Shown here: piece by piece, positions 34,827-43,651 of the stretch
Numbering within the stretch: position 1 is the first letter of the stretch
Layout: each line of letters starts with the position of its first letter
Origin: Sporofaciens musculi
GTDB taxonomy: Bacteria > Bacillota > Clostridia > Lachnospirales > Lachnospiraceae
DNA: 64,000 nt
NCBI RefSeq assembly: GCF_009830285.1
Contig: NZ_WUQX01000001.1
Span: forward strand, 4,526,501 to 4,590,500
Direction of reading: 5' to 3'
Program-made: the position numbers and the translations under genes
Notes under the pieces: generated by a model
Seen by the model: only the letters and a program-made list of their open reading frames with translations
Databases searched by the model: none
What the model was told of the DNA's origin: nothing

Positions 34827-36413
34827 ATGAAGAAGAAACTCCGTATACAACAACGTCTGATACTTCCCATCATCCTTCTGGGAGTTGTGGCATTTATCTC
34901 AAACATCCTGTCTGTTTTCAGCATTAATAATGTGAATTCTAATGCTTCAAAAATTGTAGACAACTATATGGTGGGCTCTGAGACATTGCAGAATATTCGC
35001 CACTCTATTACGAAAATCCATGAGATTGCTCTGTCCCATATTGTGGCGGCAGACTACAATACGATGATCACCATTGTAAGCGAGATTAAGGAAGAAGAAA
35101 AAATACTGGAGGCTTTTTTAAAGGAGTACAAAAACTATATCACAGAAGATGAAAAGGAAATCTACACGCAGCTTCTGGAAAACTACGACTCTTTTAAGCA
35201 TTCCCTGGTCTTTCTTGTATGTGCAAGCGCAGACAGCAAGACCAAGGACGCCTATGCATATGCTAATGGTGATGTAGCAAGCTTTGGGAAAGCTATGGAG
35301 AACAACGCTGAGGAGCTGTATAATGCTGTCAGCGCCCGTACTGCTGCGGCGCGAAAGCATCTTCTTGCCGTCTATATCATTTCTCTCATCATTACAGCGG
35401 CGTCCATCATAACCTGCCTGTTATTGGTGCTTGCCGCCGTACGAATCATACGGCAATATGTTATCACGCCTATTAAGGGTACGGTGGATACTCTGCAGGA
35501 AAGTTCAAAAACCCTTGATGAAGTAACAGGGGAAGTATTGAAGCATACCCGCACATCGAACAAAAGCGCAAAAGGGCTGTCCTCTCTTGCCGATTCTCTG
35601 TCCATGGCAATTCAGAAGGTGGCAAATAATGCAGCAAACATCAACCACAGTGCATCTGACATAAAAACAGATGTTCATGACATGGCAGAGGAATGCAGTG
35701 CAATTACAGAATACTCAACTGCAATGAAGATACGCGCAAACGACATGGAGGCTACGGCACAGACCAACACCGACGCCATTCAAAAGAAGGCGACAGACAT
35801 TCTGGCAGTGCTTGGAGAAGCAATCGAAAACAGCAAAAGTGTAGACCAGATAAATAGTCTGACCAAGGATATTATGTCCATTTCGTCAACCACCAATCTA
35901 ATTGCCCTTAACGCTTCGGTAGAGGCAATGCGAGCGGGTGAAGCCGGAAAAGGATTTGCGATTGTCGCAAACGAAATCAAAAGTCTGGCATCTTCCTGCG
36001 GCGAAACTGCCGAACGCATCCAAGAGGTTAATAAGGTCGTGACAGAAGCTGTACATAACTTATCGGGACATTCTAAGGATATGGCAGATTACCTAAGCGA
36101 AACCATCTTGACAGAGTTTCAGGAATTTGTTCGTTCCGGCAGACAGTATAAAGAAGATGCCGATTATGTAAAAGAAATGATTGACGCATTTAACAGCAGA
36201 GCTGACAGGCTTCGACATTCCATGACAGAGATTGCCGATTCCATTGGAAGCATTACCAAAGCCATTGATGAGGGCGCCGCAGGAATTACCGGTGTTGCCG
36301 GAAGCACCAAAAGCCTGGTGGAAGATATGGCAGATATTACAGGGCGTATGGATACCAACAGGGAGATTGTGGAAGACCTGAAAAAACAGATGGAAGTTTT
36401 TGCAAATTTATAA
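34827..36413 (+). CDS. Methyl-accepting chemotaxis protein
   Basis: 528 residues. The first transmembrane helix spans about 11-31, followed by an extracellular four-helix-bundle-like sensor domain to about 183 and a second membrane helix to about 210. A short HAMP-like region with VITPIKGTVDTL follows. The signalling tip IMSISSTTNLIALNASVEAMRAGEAGKGFAIVANEIKSLA is near 355-395. It signals to CheA/CheW. Directly downstream of a binding lipoprotein, it probably detects that protein in its sugar-bound form and steers motility. A terminator ends the pair. Confidence 0.92.
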   Translation: MKKKLRIQQRLILPIILLGVVAFISNILSVFSINNVNSNASKIVDNYMVGSETLQNIRHSITKIHEIALSHIVAADYNTMITIVSEIKEEEKILEAFLKEYKNYITEDEKEIYTQLLENYDSFKHSLVFLVCASADSKTKDAYAYANGDVASFGKAMENNAEELYNAVSARTAAARKHLLAVYIISLIITAASIITCLLLVLAAVRIIRQYVITPIKGTVDTLQESSKTLDEVTGEVLKHTRTSNKSAKGLSSLADSLSMAIQKVANNAANINHSASDIKTDVHDMAEECSAITEYSTAMKIRANDMEATAQTNTDAIQKKATDILAVLGEAIENSKSVDQINSLTKDIMSISSTTNLIALNASVEAMRAGEAGKGFAIVANEIKSLASSCGETAERIQEVNKVVTEAVHNLSGHSKDMADYLSETILTEFQEFVRSGRQYKEDADYVKEMIDAFNSRADRLRHSMTEIADSIGSITKAIDEGAAGITGVAGSTKSLVEDMADITGRMDTNREIVEDLKKQMEVFANL

Positions 36414-36427
36414 TTATTTAAAGCAAA

Positions 36428-36475
36428 AAATATAGGAGGATGTAGCCTGCGTAAACTATACCCTCCTATATTTTT
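36428..36475 (+). terminator. Terminator of the chemoreceptor operon
   Basis: A 12-bp stem, AAATATAGGAGG pairing with CCTCCTATATTT, followed by T residues. Confidence 0.85.
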
Positions 36476-36578
36476 GTGCTTTTTTCCAGAAAACTGGCTT
36501 TCTAAACGCCTATCCTTTCCTCATTGGCATTATACCTTCCATGACTTATAAGAAAAATATATATCTGTTCATGTGTTA

Positions 36579-37583
36579 TTACAGACCATACCTTTGATAC
36601 ATCTGTTCACGGTATGTCTTATCCATACTAATTTTTTTCAAATCGTCCAGAAGATTATTGTTAATAAGGAGTTGAATCAAAGTCTCCATACGGTTTTCCA
36701 GTCTTTTTAATTGTATCTCTTTCTTTTGCATCTGAGACTCCTTCTCATTTATCTGAGATTCCTTCTCATTTATCTGAGATTCCTTCTCATTTATCTGAGA
36801 TTCCTTCTCATTTATCTGAGATTCTTTCTCCTGAAGCCTTAATTCCTTCTCTTGAAACTGAACTTCCTTCTCCTGAAACTTGAGCTCCTGCTTCTTCCAC
36901 TCATCTGCAAAAATCTCTTTTATCGCATCACATACCATATTCCCCGCCTCCTCCATTGTCTTCTGATTCGCCCGCATAATCAAATCCATGGCCGCCTGGT
37001 ATAGATTGGATTCCCTGTGCCCTTTGTACTCTCTCAATAACCGCTTTGTATTTATATCCATTGCCAGATCTCTTTTTAAGCTGCAAAGCCACACGTTTTC
37101 TTTGGGCGAGAGCTGTGTGTTCACTATGATCTGCATAGAAATCGGGTCATTTGTCAGTTGGTAAATTCCTTTTCCCTTTCGCACTACCCCAATACCCCTC
37201 TCTTTTTTCAACAATTTCAGCATTTTTCTTGGAAAGTGGCTGCATACAAAGGTTATTGTGATATCCTCCATAGAAATCCCATGTACTTTCTCCGTGTTTG
37301 ATTGATACAGACAGGCATACCCATAGACCTTATAGAAATCATCAATACTCAGATAATCATCCGGACTCTTGTACTCTATTAAGTTGTGTTTACGGAAAAT
37401 CTTTCCAATATTCTTTTGTATCGGCTTAGCATCTGACTCCTTAATCACCACAGTATCGATTCGCAGCGATTTCTTATATAGCTCATATTCCGAACAAAAT
37501 CTCAGATGTGCAGATTCTCCCTGAAGCTCAATCTGGAGTGCCGCGTGAAAGCCATCATGCCATTGTAAAATCTCATCTGCCAT
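36579..37583 (-). CDS. Rpn/PD-(D/E)XK nuclease-like protein with a repetitive coiled coil
   Basis: 334 residues. The N-terminal half has a PD-(D/E)XK arrangement: RIDTVVIK supplies the aspartate and, after a spacer, HNLIEYKSP supplies ExK (about residues 41-73). This fold occurs in Rpn recombination-promoting nucleases and related proteins common in gut Firmicutes. From about residue 230 a charged coiled coil follows, made largely of the heptad EKESQIN repeated about five times, then a short helical tail. GGAGG precedes the ATG. It is a single gene; a terminator and a 290-base spacer flank it. Nuclease activity is inferred. Confidence 0.7.
   Translation of the reverse strand: MADEILQWHDGFHAALQIELQGESAHLRFCSEYELYKKSLRIDTVVIKESDAKPIQKNIGKIFRKHNLIEYKSPDDYLSIDDFYKVYGYACLYQSNTEKVHGISMEDITITFVCSHFPRKMLKLLKKERGIGVVRKGKGIYQLTNDPISMQIIVNTQLSPKENVWLCSLKRDLAMDINTKRLLREYKGHRESNLYQAAMDLIMRANQKTMEEAGNMVCDAIKEIFADEWKKQELKFQEKEVQFQEKELRLQEKESQINEKESQINEKESQINEKESQINEKESQMQKKEIQLKRLENRMETLIQLLINNNLLDDLKKISMDKTYREQMYQRYGL
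36730..36834 (-). repeat. 21-bp tandem repeats encoding coiled-coil heptads
   Basis: Five nearly identical 21-base units (start of each marked by ATCTGAGA at 36730, 36751, 36772, 36793 and 36814) inside the Rpn-like gene. The period equals one heptad, so copy-number changes keep the frame. Confidence 0.85.
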
Positions 37584-37859
37584 TCACTACCTCCATTATA
37601 ATCAATTTTAGATTCGTATGCAAGATTTATAAGTTAGTTAAATATATTAAACCATGGAGATCACCCACACTTTCTTCTCAGATATAAACTTCATAAACCG
37701 GATAAATTTCTGATGATTATCAGATATGAAAATAAGATTATATTGATAATAGGATTATATTTTACCATTTACTTGTAAATATCTCAACCATATTTATTCT
37801 TCTTTTTTCGACATTTCTAAAATTTCTCCAAAATATTCGTAAAAATCCACCTCTTATGG

Positions 37860-37865
37860 TATACT
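37860..37865 (+). promoter_or_regulatory. -10 box near the DUF3788 start codon
   Basis: TATACT lies only 9 bases before the ATG at 37875, and no ribosome binding site is present, so a leaderless transcript is possible. The -35 match (TTCGTA, 37836-37841) is weak. Confidence 0.35.
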
Positions 37866-37874
37866 CGTACTGAT

Positions 37875-38357
37875 ATGCAGACACAAGAAACACCCCTGGC
37901 AATACACTTGACTGATGTAACCCTCTGTCAAAACATAAAATATATTCAAAGGGCACGCCATAATTACTGCCCTACATTAGATGAGCTTGGAGTATACACC
38001 CATAATCCTGTTTTTCAAAAATTTTGCTCGGAAATCAAGGAAACCTACAAATGCACGGAGAAGCTTGAGTATAGCTGCTGCAGTATGGAGCCAGGATGGA
38101 ACGTAAAGTTTAAAAAATCAGGAAAATCTCTTTGTACCATATATCCCAGGGAAGCTTACTTTACCGTCATGGTCGTTGTTGGCAGAAAAGAAAAAGAAGC
38201 TGTTGACGCAATCCTGCCTGAATGTACTGCCCGACTCAGAGAGATTTACGAGGAGACAAAAGAAGGAAATGGGCAGAAATGGCTGATGATTGACTTAGAA
38301 GACCATGATTCCTTGTACCATGACGTACTCCGTCTCATCGAAATCCGCAAAGGCTAA
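37875..38357 (+). CDS. DUF3788 family protein
   Basis: 160 residues. The block KFKKSGKSLCTIYPREAYFTVMVVVGRKEKE and the C-terminal WLMIDLEDHDSLYHDVLRLIEIRK are typical of DUF3788. Proteins of this family are small, cytosolic and of unknown function. There is no upstream ribosome binding site, so the start is the first in-frame ATG. It converges with the GH2 gene and shares a terminator with it. Confidence 0.8.
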   Translation: MQTQETPLAIHLTDVTLCQNIKYIQRARHNYCPTLDELGVYTHNPVFQKFCSEIKETYKCTEKLEYSCCSMEPGWNVKFKKSGKSLCTIYPREAYFTVMVVVGRKEKEAVDAILPECTARLREIYEETKEGNGQKWLMIDLEDHDSLYHDVLRLIEIRKG

Positions 38358-38378
38358 AAGGGGCCTTAAAAGCCCCTT
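38358..38378. terminator. Bidirectional terminator between DUF3788 and the GH2 gene
   Basis: AAGGGGC and GCCCCTT arms around a 7-base loop. A TTTT run follows on the minus strand; the plus side has CTTC. Confidence 0.75.
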
Positions 38379-38393
38379 CTTCAACTCTCTGCT

Positions 38394-40904
38394 CTACCGG
38401 ATATCGAACACGCTTCTTAACCGTATTCCTTTTGCCTCTCCAGAGATAATCTTTACCCGCTTTTCATCTCCGTTTAAGTCAAAATAATTATCCGACAGAA
38501 TCAAGTCCTCCTCCTCATTGCGAATCTCCACACTCTTGGCATATGCCCTGGACGATACCACAAGCTCATCCCCCTCTACACGGCAGGAAAGCATAGGGTC
38601 CTCGTACCTGAAATATTTAGGATAAGAGAAAATAACCGTCCCGTCCGAGATAACCCTCCCATCCTTTTTCAGCTCATAGCTTACGTACTCTGAAAATACG
38701 TCGATTTTCGGCAAAAGCACCTTGTCAAGCCATACACTGGACAGGGCCGGCGCCTTCACCTCCTGCATACCGCCCTCCCTCAGAATCTCTGCCTTCCCAT
38801 TGCGAACCGCCCATGAAACCTGTACGTACTGATCCTCCATTGTCTCATTAGCCACATTTAAGCGAATCGACTTCTCAAACTCAAAATGCTCTCGATTCAT
38901 ATCCGCCTCCTGGGTCATCATGCCTTCCTCCTGACAGGAGAGCAGAAGGGGTGCAAAGAATCTTTTCTCCGCATAATGCAAAGCCTTCCATCTTCCGCAA
39001 TAATCCACGGACGACCATGAGATAACCGGCCAGCAGTCATTGAGCTGCCACACGATTGCCCCCATACAGCGTCCTCTGTTCCTCCGGAAATGCTCAACCC
39101 CATATCGAATCGCATCCGCCTGTAAAAGCTGAGACGCATAGATTAACGTATCAAAATCCGTGGGATACAGATAAGTCTGCTGCAAATAATTCATAATCTT
39201 CCCATTTGCGCCGTAGTTCCGCTGATGCTTTTCCATGACATAGGAAAAAATATTCATATCCTTCGGGTCGTCTGTGAATGTCTCAATCGTCCTTCTGCTG
39301 GGAAATGACTGAAATCCGAACTCAGAGGCATAGCGGAAGAAATATTTGCGATACTCAGAAAATGGCTTATTCCCATGCCACACCTCCCAGTAGTGCACAT
39401 CCCCTCGATTGGGACTGTTGGGCTCATCAAAGGCGCCGCCGGACGATGGGCTTGCAGGCCAGTAGAAGGTCTGAGGGTCGTACTTTGCCAGCACCTCAGG
39501 AATCAACTGCTCATACATGATGACATAGTCCCGAACCTCCGTCTTTTTTGTAACCCAGTGATGCCCCTCCTCCACGAACATCTCCATCTCATTATTGCCG
39601 CACCATAATCCCAAGGACGCATGATGGCGGAGACGCTTTACATTGTCAATGAATTCCTGGCGGATATTCGCCTTGAATTCCGGCGTTAATTCATACACGG
39701 CACAGGCAAACATAAAGTCCTGCCAGACAATTAAGCCTAGCTCGTCGCAGATATCATAAAACCAGTCCTCTGGATAATAGCCGCCGCCCCACACACGGAT
39801 AGCGTTATAATTCGCCGCCACACATTGTTCAAGAAGCCTTCGGGTAGTTTTTGGCGTAATTCTTCCAAGCAGATGGTCTTCTGGAATATAATCTGCACCC
39901 ATGGCAAAAATAGCAACGCCATTTACCTCATGGGCAAAGCTCTCTCCCCACTGGTCCCTTTTACGCTGCATGGTCATTGTCCGAAGCCCAATGCGCCTCT
40001 CCCAGACATCTACAGGCTCGCCATCCCCATAGAGAGTAACCTTTACGTTATAAAGGGGCTGGCTGCCGTAGCCGTTAGGCCACCAAAGCTTAGGATGCTC
40101 AATCAGGATTTCCTTTGGGGAAGCCTGATACCTTCGGATTGTCCGATCTGGTTCTTCTATTTCTACCACATAGAAAGTATCTGCCACATTCGGGATATTT
40201 TCCGTACTGCAGACTGCTTCCATATCACACACTTCTCCCTTATCAGAGCAGCTTATCATATTAGGAAAACGTTCCTCTGTGACCTCCAAATGCAGCACAA
40301 CATTTCCGTCTGCATGCTCCTGCCTGATGTAAACACTGTCAAGCCTTGCCATCTTCACTCCCAGCAGAACGACAGAACGGAAGATCCCTGCATCCGGCAG
40401 ATGCGCTCCCCAGTCCCATCCGAACATACAGTGAGCTTTTCGCATATGGACGAAGCCATCCATCGCATCCTCTGACCCCAGAGTCCGGCATTTAGCGAAT
40501 TCTTCTCTTATGAACCGCAATGGCGAGTGCAGCACAATCCGAAGCACATTTTCCTTTTTCCTGAGAAGCTCTGTCACATCAAACTCCCAGACACGGTGCA
40601 TATTATTTGCCCTTCCAATCCATTCCTGATTCACATAGACATCAGCAATCGTATCCAATCCGTCAAAATGCAGCAGAATCCTATCCTGCGCCATCAATTC
40701 CTCGCTTATGTCAAAGCACACCTCATACTCATAGTCATTTTCCATTAAGGGAAGGGCACGAAGCTCATTGTCCTTCCAGAACGGGTCCTCCATCCTGCCG
40801 TTTCGCAGTAAATCTGTATAAACCGTCCCCGGAACAACGGCAGGCTGCTCAGGCTCACCCTGACAGCGTAATTTCCAGTTTTTGTCTAAAAATTGTTTTA
40901 TCAT
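38394..40904 (-). CDS. Beta-mannosidase (GH2)
   Basis: 836 residues, typical for GH2 beta-mannosidases. The sugar-binding N-terminus has WKLRCQGEPEQPAVVPGTVYTDLL and HMRKAHCMFGWDWGAHLPDAGIF, a beta-mannosidase signature. The catalytic domain shows acid/base LWCGNNEME (about 430) and nucleophile ASEFGFQSFP (about 525). It has no signal peptide, so it acts on imported oligosaccharides in the cytosol, removing beta-linked mannose, as in N-glycan core or mannan fragments. The ATG at 40904 has GGGAGGG upstream. It is the last gene of the mannoside locus. Confidence 0.93.
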   Translation of the reverse strand: MIKQFLDKNWKLRCQGEPEQPAVVPGTVYTDLLRNGRMEDPFWKDNELRALPLMENDYEYEVCFDISEELMAQDRILLHFDGLDTIADVYVNQEWIGRANNMHRVWEFDVTELLRKKENVLRIVLHSPLRFIREEFAKCRTLGSEDAMDGFVHMRKAHCMFGWDWGAHLPDAGIFRSVVLLGVKMARLDSVYIRQEHADGNVVLHLEVTEERFPNMISCSDKGEVCDMEAVCSTENIPNVADTFYVVEIEEPDRTIRRYQASPKEILIEHPKLWWPNGYGSQPLYNVKVTLYGDGEPVDVWERRIGLRTMTMQRKRDQWGESFAHEVNGVAIFAMGADYIPEDHLLGRITPKTTRRLLEQCVAANYNAIRVWGGGYYPEDWFYDICDELGLIVWQDFMFACAVYELTPEFKANIRQEFIDNVKRLRHHASLGLWCGNNEMEMFVEEGHHWVTKKTEVRDYVIMYEQLIPEVLAKYDPQTFYWPASPSSGGAFDEPNSPNRGDVHYWEVWHGNKPFSEYRKYFFRYASEFGFQSFPSRRTIETFTDDPKDMNIFSYVMEKHQRNYGANGKIMNYLQQTYLYPTDFDTLIYASQLLQADAIRYGVEHFRRNRGRCMGAIVWQLNDCWPVISWSSVDYCGRWKALHYAEKRFFAPLLLSCQEEGMMTQEADMNREHFEFEKSIRLNVANETMEDQYVQVSWAVRNGKAEILREGGMQEVKAPALSSVWLDKVLLPKIDVFSEYVSYELKKDGRVISDGTVIFSYPKYFRYEDPMLSCRVEGDELVVSSRAYAKSVEIRNEEEDLILSDNYFDLNGDEKRVKIISGEAKGIRLRSVFDIR

Positions 40905-40939
40905 ATTCCCTCCCAACCTTTATACCCTGCGGCTATTCA

Positions 40940-41617
40940 TCAATACCGCGGATACTCATTGCACAGCAAACGGTAGGGTTCTTCATCCTCCTCAATCTCT
41001 GGGAAACGCCCGATTGGCTCATAAAACCGGTTATCATGTTCATCGTCATTGCACATGGACACTTCCCCAAGAAGTACGTCGCCGCTTCCCTCCTCCACAT
41101 GAAAATCATGGTACATATACGGATAAATGGTAATACTCTCCCCTGGCGTCAGCCTCACCTTCGTTCCTGCCGGCACAGTAAATTCCCGCCCGTCACAGTT
41201 CACAGTAACATCTGTATCGTCAAATTCTCCGTCCTTAGTGGAATTATAAACCGTAATCAGCACATTTCCGCCGCCCCTGTTAATAATATCCTCCATCTTC
41301 TTCCAGTGAAAATGCATGGGCGCCATCTGCCCCTCTTTCACAAGGAGAAGCTTCTCTGCATAAGTCTTTGTGTATTTATCTATTTTTAGATTTCCATTAC
41401 GAATGGTAATCAGGGAGAAGCCTACCTCATCAAATCTTCCAAGTCCATAATCTGTAATATCCCATCCAAGCATATTGTCTCGAATTTCATCATATTCCGC
41501 CCCCTTTGTCTTCCACTCGTTTGCAGACCATTTGCAAAAGGGTGGAATCTCAAATCCGTGGGCCTTTATCATCTCCTCCATATGTCTAATCTCTGCATTT
41601 ATTTTTGAACGCTTCAT
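40940..41617 (-). CDS. D-lyxose/D-mannose isomerase-like protein (cupin)
   Basis: 225 residues matching the D-lyxose isomerase family (YdaE-like): KWSANEWKTKGAEYDEIRDNMLGWDITDYG at the N-terminus. The metal site MHFHWKKMEDIINRGGG (two His and a Glu) is near residue 100, with a later His in YPYMYHDFHV. It interconverts D-mannose and D-fructose or D-lyxose and D-xylulose. Between the GH2 and DUF4432 genes, conversion of released mannose to fructose is the likely role. Confidence 0.85.
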   Translation of the reverse strand: MKRSKINAEIRHMEEMIKAHGFEIPPFCKWSANEWKTKGAEYDEIRDNMLGWDITDYGLGRFDEVGFSLITIRNGNLKIDKYTKTYAEKLLLVKEGQMAPMHFHWKKMEDIINRGGGNVLITVYNSTKDGEFDDTDVTVNCDGREFTVPAGTKVRLTPGESITIYPYMYHDFHVEEGSGDVLLGEVSMCNDDEHDNRFYEPIGRFPEIEEDEEPYRLLCNEYPRY

Positions 41618-41649
41618 TTTTGTCTCCTTCCAAGTGGTTTTATACCTGC

Positions 41650-42714
41650 CTATTTCAGAAATTCTTCTGCCCTACGCCTGGCCTCATCAAGCTCTGCGCC
41701 TGAAAGGAACGTAAGCACAAGCCTCTTTTTTTCCGTGGCAAACGGCTCTATCTGATGCAGGCTGTTCTCTTTTATATGATAAGGTTTCCCGTAAACACTG
41801 GAATTCGCCGGCTCAAGGCCGATTACATAGTCGCCGGACGCAATAGACTTCCACTGCATGAAATACGGAAGCTCCTTCACACTATATTCTACCTTAAGTC
41901 CAATCCCAAGGTTCTTATTCATCACCAGGGCAAACGTATTTCCCTCCTGGTCTGCCGCCATGTCGTGAAGAAATACATACTCCGGCTCATTGTCTTTAGG
42001 CGCCTCCATGCGATTCCAATATTCTGCGTTGGATGCCGCCGCCTCATCCCTTGGGGTCACCCTCTTTGTGGGAATCACAATCTCAGAATCCTCACACAGA
42101 AGAGGATATCCCACATTAATATGATATAACAGCATCATCGGCTCCCTTCGGAACCCTTCGTTCGTAATTTCATCCTCAATACAGATACGGTTCTCCCCAT
42201 AGCAGGTCGTAATCCTTCTGCGCAGCGTCAGGTTCTCCCCGAAAAGCTCTGCCTCACGCATAGTCCCCGATATGCTCACAATATAGTCATCCCCCACCCA
42301 GCAGGCATCTGCGCCCACATGCTCGGCAGGCGTCGTGCGTATCCGCCCATGCATGGGAAAATCCTTGCCGTCAATCTTACAAGGCGCACAGATATTTTCA
42401 AGTCCGCAGGTAAAAAGCATTCCACCCATAATACTGCGCTGGGCCTCCGCTCCATTGGTGTCATAATGATTCCGTCCCATTAAACCAGGTTTTGTAAGGA
42501 AGCTCATGTTATGTCCGCAAAAAGAAACATCCGTAAGATCTAGGCATTTATCAGCCATCACGCTGAATTTCAGAGGCCCGTTCTTCACCTCATATGCTTT
42601 CATTCCCCTTGCTCTTCCTTCCTCAAATGTAACCGGACGCACATACATAAGCTGCTGCATGCTGCCCACCCGCTGTAATAATTCTTTCTTATCCGCCACA
42701 GACCATTCCTCCAT
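41650..42714 (-). CDS. DUF4432 aldose-1-epimerase-like protein
   Basis: 354 residues with an N-terminal DUF4432 pattern (ARGMKAYEVKNGPLKFSVMADKCLDLTDVSFCGHNMSFLT). MLFTCGLENICAPC and MHGRIRTTPAEHV contain the histidines typical of galactose-mutarotase-like folds, and VIGLEPANSSVYG follows near the end. The family probably mutarotates a sugar released by the neighbouring glycosidases. It lies 16 bases after cutC and 32 bases before the isomerase, on the same transcript. Confidence 0.82.
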   Translation of the reverse strand: MEEWSVADKKELLQRVGSMQQLMYVRPVTFEEGRARGMKAYEVKNGPLKFSVMADKCLDLTDVSFCGHNMSFLTKPGLMGRNHYDTNGAEAQRSIMGGMLFTCGLENICAPCKIDGKDFPMHGRIRTTPAEHVGADACWVGDDYIVSISGTMREAELFGENLTLRRRITTCYGENRICIEDEITNEGFRREPMMLLYHINVGYPLLCEDSEIVIPTKRVTPRDEAAASNAEYWNRMEAPKDNEPEYVFLHDMAADQEGNTFALVMNKNLGIGLKVEYSVKELPYFMQWKSIASGDYVIGLEPANSSVYGKPYHIKENSLHQIEPFATEKKRLVLTFLSGAELDEARRRAEEFLK

Positions 42715-42730
42715 TTCTATTTTTTCGCTT

Positions 42731-43486
42731 CTATTGGCTGCTTAAAACCATTCTGGCTCTCCTAATCTCATCCCCGTCTGTACGGAAAATCTCGAATTCA
42801 CTGAGTCCGAGAAGTCCCATATTGACACGCTCGTTTCGGTAAACCATACCACTATCCACTATCCGTTTTCCGGACATATGAAAACTACTTGCGTGGATTT
42901 CCTCCTTCATCTGCCGGATTACGTCTGCATTTACCCCGCTTCCCACCAGAATCTCAATCCGTCCGTCTGCCAGAGCAAGCAGCTTTTTCAATACCTCCTT
43001 GCCTGCCATACAATCGGACGCCTGACCCGAAGTGAGAATCGTATTCACCCCCAGCGAAACCGACTCCTCCAATGCCTGATAAGGGTCCAGACACACATCA
43101 AAGGCCCGATGAAGGGTAAATATTAGCCCCTCGGCACACTTGCGAAGCTCCTTCATCTGAACGCAATCCAGATTTCCATCCGAACGCAGACAGCCGACAA
43201 CAATACCGTCCGCCCCCAGCTTCTGAAACATCTGGATATCCTCTCTTATCATACGAAACTCTGCATCCGAGTACAAAAAATCTCCGGCTCTTGGACGAAT
43301 AAGGACATTCAACTTAATATCACATACTTCCCGTATCTGCTTAAACTGGCTCACACCAGGGGTCGTCCCGCCTATGAGCAGATTGGAACAGACTTCAAGG
43401 CAATCTGCGCCTGCCTTTTGCGCAATGATTGCAGACTCCACAGAATCGACACATACTTCCAGTTTTGATTTTCTATTCATATCCAT
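42731..43486 (-). CDS. cutC: CutC family protein
   Basis: 251 residues: a TIM barrel with KLEVCVDSVESAIIAQKAGADCLEVCSNLLIGGTTPG, VLIRPRAGDFLYSDAEF, TLHRAFDV and ILTSGQA, all diagnostic of CutC. The family was named for copper homeostasis, but in Firmicutes it often occurs in sugar operons, as here, so an enzymatic role in mannoside breakdown is possible. The ribosome binding site (AAGGA, rather far from the ATG) is weak. Confidence 0.9.
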   Translation of the reverse strand: MDMNRKSKLEVCVDSVESAIIAQKAGADCLEVCSNLLIGGTTPGVSQFKQIREVCDIKLNVLIRPRAGDFLYSDAEFRMIREDIQMFQKLGADGIVVGCLRSDGNLDCVQMKELRKCAEGLIFTLHRAFDVCLDPYQALEESVSLGVNTILTSGQASDCMAGKEVLKKLLALADGRIEILVGSGVNADVIRQMKEEIHASSFHMSGKRIVDSGMVYRNERVNMGLLGLSEFEIFRTDGDEIRRARMVLSSQ

Positions 43487-43514
43487 ATTTTCTTCAATTT
43501 CCTTATTATTTTTA

Positions 43515-43561
43515 AGAGAGGCAGCCCTTTCTCTAACACATTCTACGGGGCTGCCCTCTCT
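43515..43561 (-). terminator. Terminator-like hairpin after the ABC importer genes
   Basis: Minus-strand arms AGAGAGGGCAGCCC and GGGCTGCCTCTCT with a one-base bulge, followed by an A/T-rich tail. It separates the solute-binding gene from cutC and may let some transcription through. Confidence 0.65.
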
Positions 43562-43651
43562 CCTATTCTACTTCCTGGTCATCTAATCGTCAATCTGTTT
43601 TAGTCATCATTTCCATTACTAATTACGATTGCCTTGTCAATTCCTGGTAAA
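43562..43651 (-). repeat. Degenerate duplicate of the 3' end of the solute-binding gene
   Basis: Just after the stop codon, the minus strand repeats in degraded form the segment encoding GIDKVIEEMQKQIDDW (GIDKAI and a CGTCAATCTG block recur about 75 bases on). It looks like a decayed partial tandem duplication. Confidence 0.45.
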
